A stretch of DNA of 64,000 nucleotides from Lachnospiraceae bacterium (GTDB lineage: Bacteria > Bacillota > Clostridia > Lachnospirales > Lachnospiraceae), in NCBI GenBank assembly GCA_017472605.1, contig JAFUPV010000002.1, forward strand, positions 248,001 through 312,000. The letters are read 5' to 3'. The translations under genes and the position numbers were made by a program. Numbering within the stretch: position 1 is the first letter of the stretch; each line of letters starts with the position of its first letter. This document shows positions 63,451 to 64,000 of the stretch, piece by piece. The notes under the pieces were generated by a model. That model was not told the origin of the DNA and ran no database searches. It was given only the letters and a program-made list of their open reading frames with translations.

Positions 63451-64000
63451 ATGAACATCGAAATGATCCTGAATTCTCTCAATGCATACAATGAACATGA
63501 ACGATTCTATCAGGAATACTATGATAAAAAGAAAAATCCCGATGAGTTTGCCCGTTTTCTCCATTCACTGGATCCACAATTTGTCCGTGACAGCTATCTG
63601 GTCGTTCCCGAACTTTCCGCCTTCGGAAATCCGGGAGAAACACCTCTGCAGGAAGACTACTATTTCAAAATGTCTCCCCAAAAAAGCATTTACCTGACCA
63701 AACACAACCGCTGCACCCCACCCTTTGAGCATACCCACACCTTCTTCGAGATCATCTATGTTCTGCGCGGCACCTGCCAGAACACCATTTCCGGTACCGA
63801 ATGCAGGATGCAGGAAGGAGAATATGCGGACCGGCTGATCAGTACCATGTTAATGATCTTCTTTGCAAAAGTTGTCCGCAAATACAAAGATACCGCGGAA
63901 TCCCCCATGTATGGGACTAATAATCTGTACCAGTCCTCCCGGCTGATCAGCTGTATCCAGGAAGACTACCGAACCATCTCCCTGAGCAGGCTGGCCGATA
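63451..64000 (+). CDS. AraC-family regulator with shortened cupin domain (cut by window edge)
   Basis: The ATG at 63451 has GGAGG 6 bases upstream. The N-terminus (MNIEMILNSLNAYNEHERFYQ) and a cupin start (PPFEHTHTFFEIIYVLRGTC) are typical of Lachnospiraceae sugar regulators. After CRMQEGE the frame jumps at once to YADRLISTMLMIFFAKVVRKY, which in relatives lies about 90 residues later. So a large part of the cupin and linker is missing, without loss of frame. The HTH starts at TISLSRLAD at the window end. It is divergent from GH78 and probably controls it. Confidence 0.8.
   Translation, partial: MNIEMILNSLNAYNEHERFYQEYYDKKKNPDEFARFLHSLDPQFVRDSYLVVPELSAFGNPGETPLQEDYYFKMSPQKSIYLTKHNRCTPPFEHTHTFFEIIYVLRGTCQNTISGTECRMQEGEYADRLISTMLMIFFAKVVRKYKDTAESPMYGTNNLYQSSRLISCIQEDYRTISLSRLAD

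Noticed and set aside
1-64000. tRNA, rRNA or riboswitch genes
   Set aside because: No cloverleaf, rRNA-like or recognisable riboswitch core was noticed when reading intergenic parts; a covariance-model scan would be decisive.

Overview
The window looks like chromosomal DNA of a Lachnospiraceae-type gut Firmicute (Clostridium cluster XIVa relative). Support comes from near-perfect GGAGG ribosome sites, TTGACA/TATAAT promoters with 17-base spacers, YesM/YesN two-component regulators, many intracellular glycosidases, moderate GC, and proteins that read like Lachnospiraceae families. No rRNA, tRNA, phage, IS element or CRISPR array was found. The genus was not determined.

Layout. 0-3.4 kb: an oligosaccharide ABC permease (cut by the window edge) divergent from a YesN/YesM pair. 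3.5-11.5 kb: a minus-strand peptidase operon (M61-like, two S9 peptidases, a D-2-hydroxyacid dehydrogenase) divergent from a YheO/DauR-like regulator. 11.7-15.3 kb: a secreted YARHG protein and a divergent protein with two XRE domains. 15.3-22.1 kb: the most interesting locus. A six-gene operon (two paralogous secreted proteins bracketing a secreted protein, two ABC permeases and an ATPase) diverges from a 74-residue exported peptide precursor, which is convergent with a large HTH/TPR-like regulator. A perfect 21-base inverted repeat sits between two symmetric divergent promoters. This resembles a peptide-pheromone (RRNPP-like) circuit driving a secreted-protein/ABC module. 22.2-30.2 kb: Ca2+-type P-ATPase, EEP phosphodiesterase, MATE exporter, AAA/PD-(D/E)XK protein and a membrane protein. 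30.3-36.5 kb: a sugar operon (isomerase, split transketolase, FGGY kinase) with a divergent LacI regulator. 36.5-49.6 kb: carboxylesterase, aminotransferase, a six-hairpin glycosidase, ABC exporter, SDR, GH28 with Ig-like domains, Rpn-like nuclease and a BaiA-like SDR. 49.7-57.6 kb: a region with truncated genes and remnants. 57.6-64 kb: GH3 and GH78 glycosidases and an AraC regulator.

How it fits together. The carbohydrate genes (GH78, GH28, GH3, GH33, DUF5060/DUF5605 type, esterase) all appear to lack signal peptides, so they probably process imported plant-pectin or glycoprotein oligosaccharides in the cytoplasm, feeding isomerase/kinase/transketolase steps. Two genome-style features recur. 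One is in-frame minisatellites inserted in enzymes, plus a family of 46-base hairpin repeats with a conserved loop and covarying stems. The other is short deletion scars that remove the middle or ends of genes (DUF5605-type protein, alpha/beta hydrolase, GH1, HipA, AraC).
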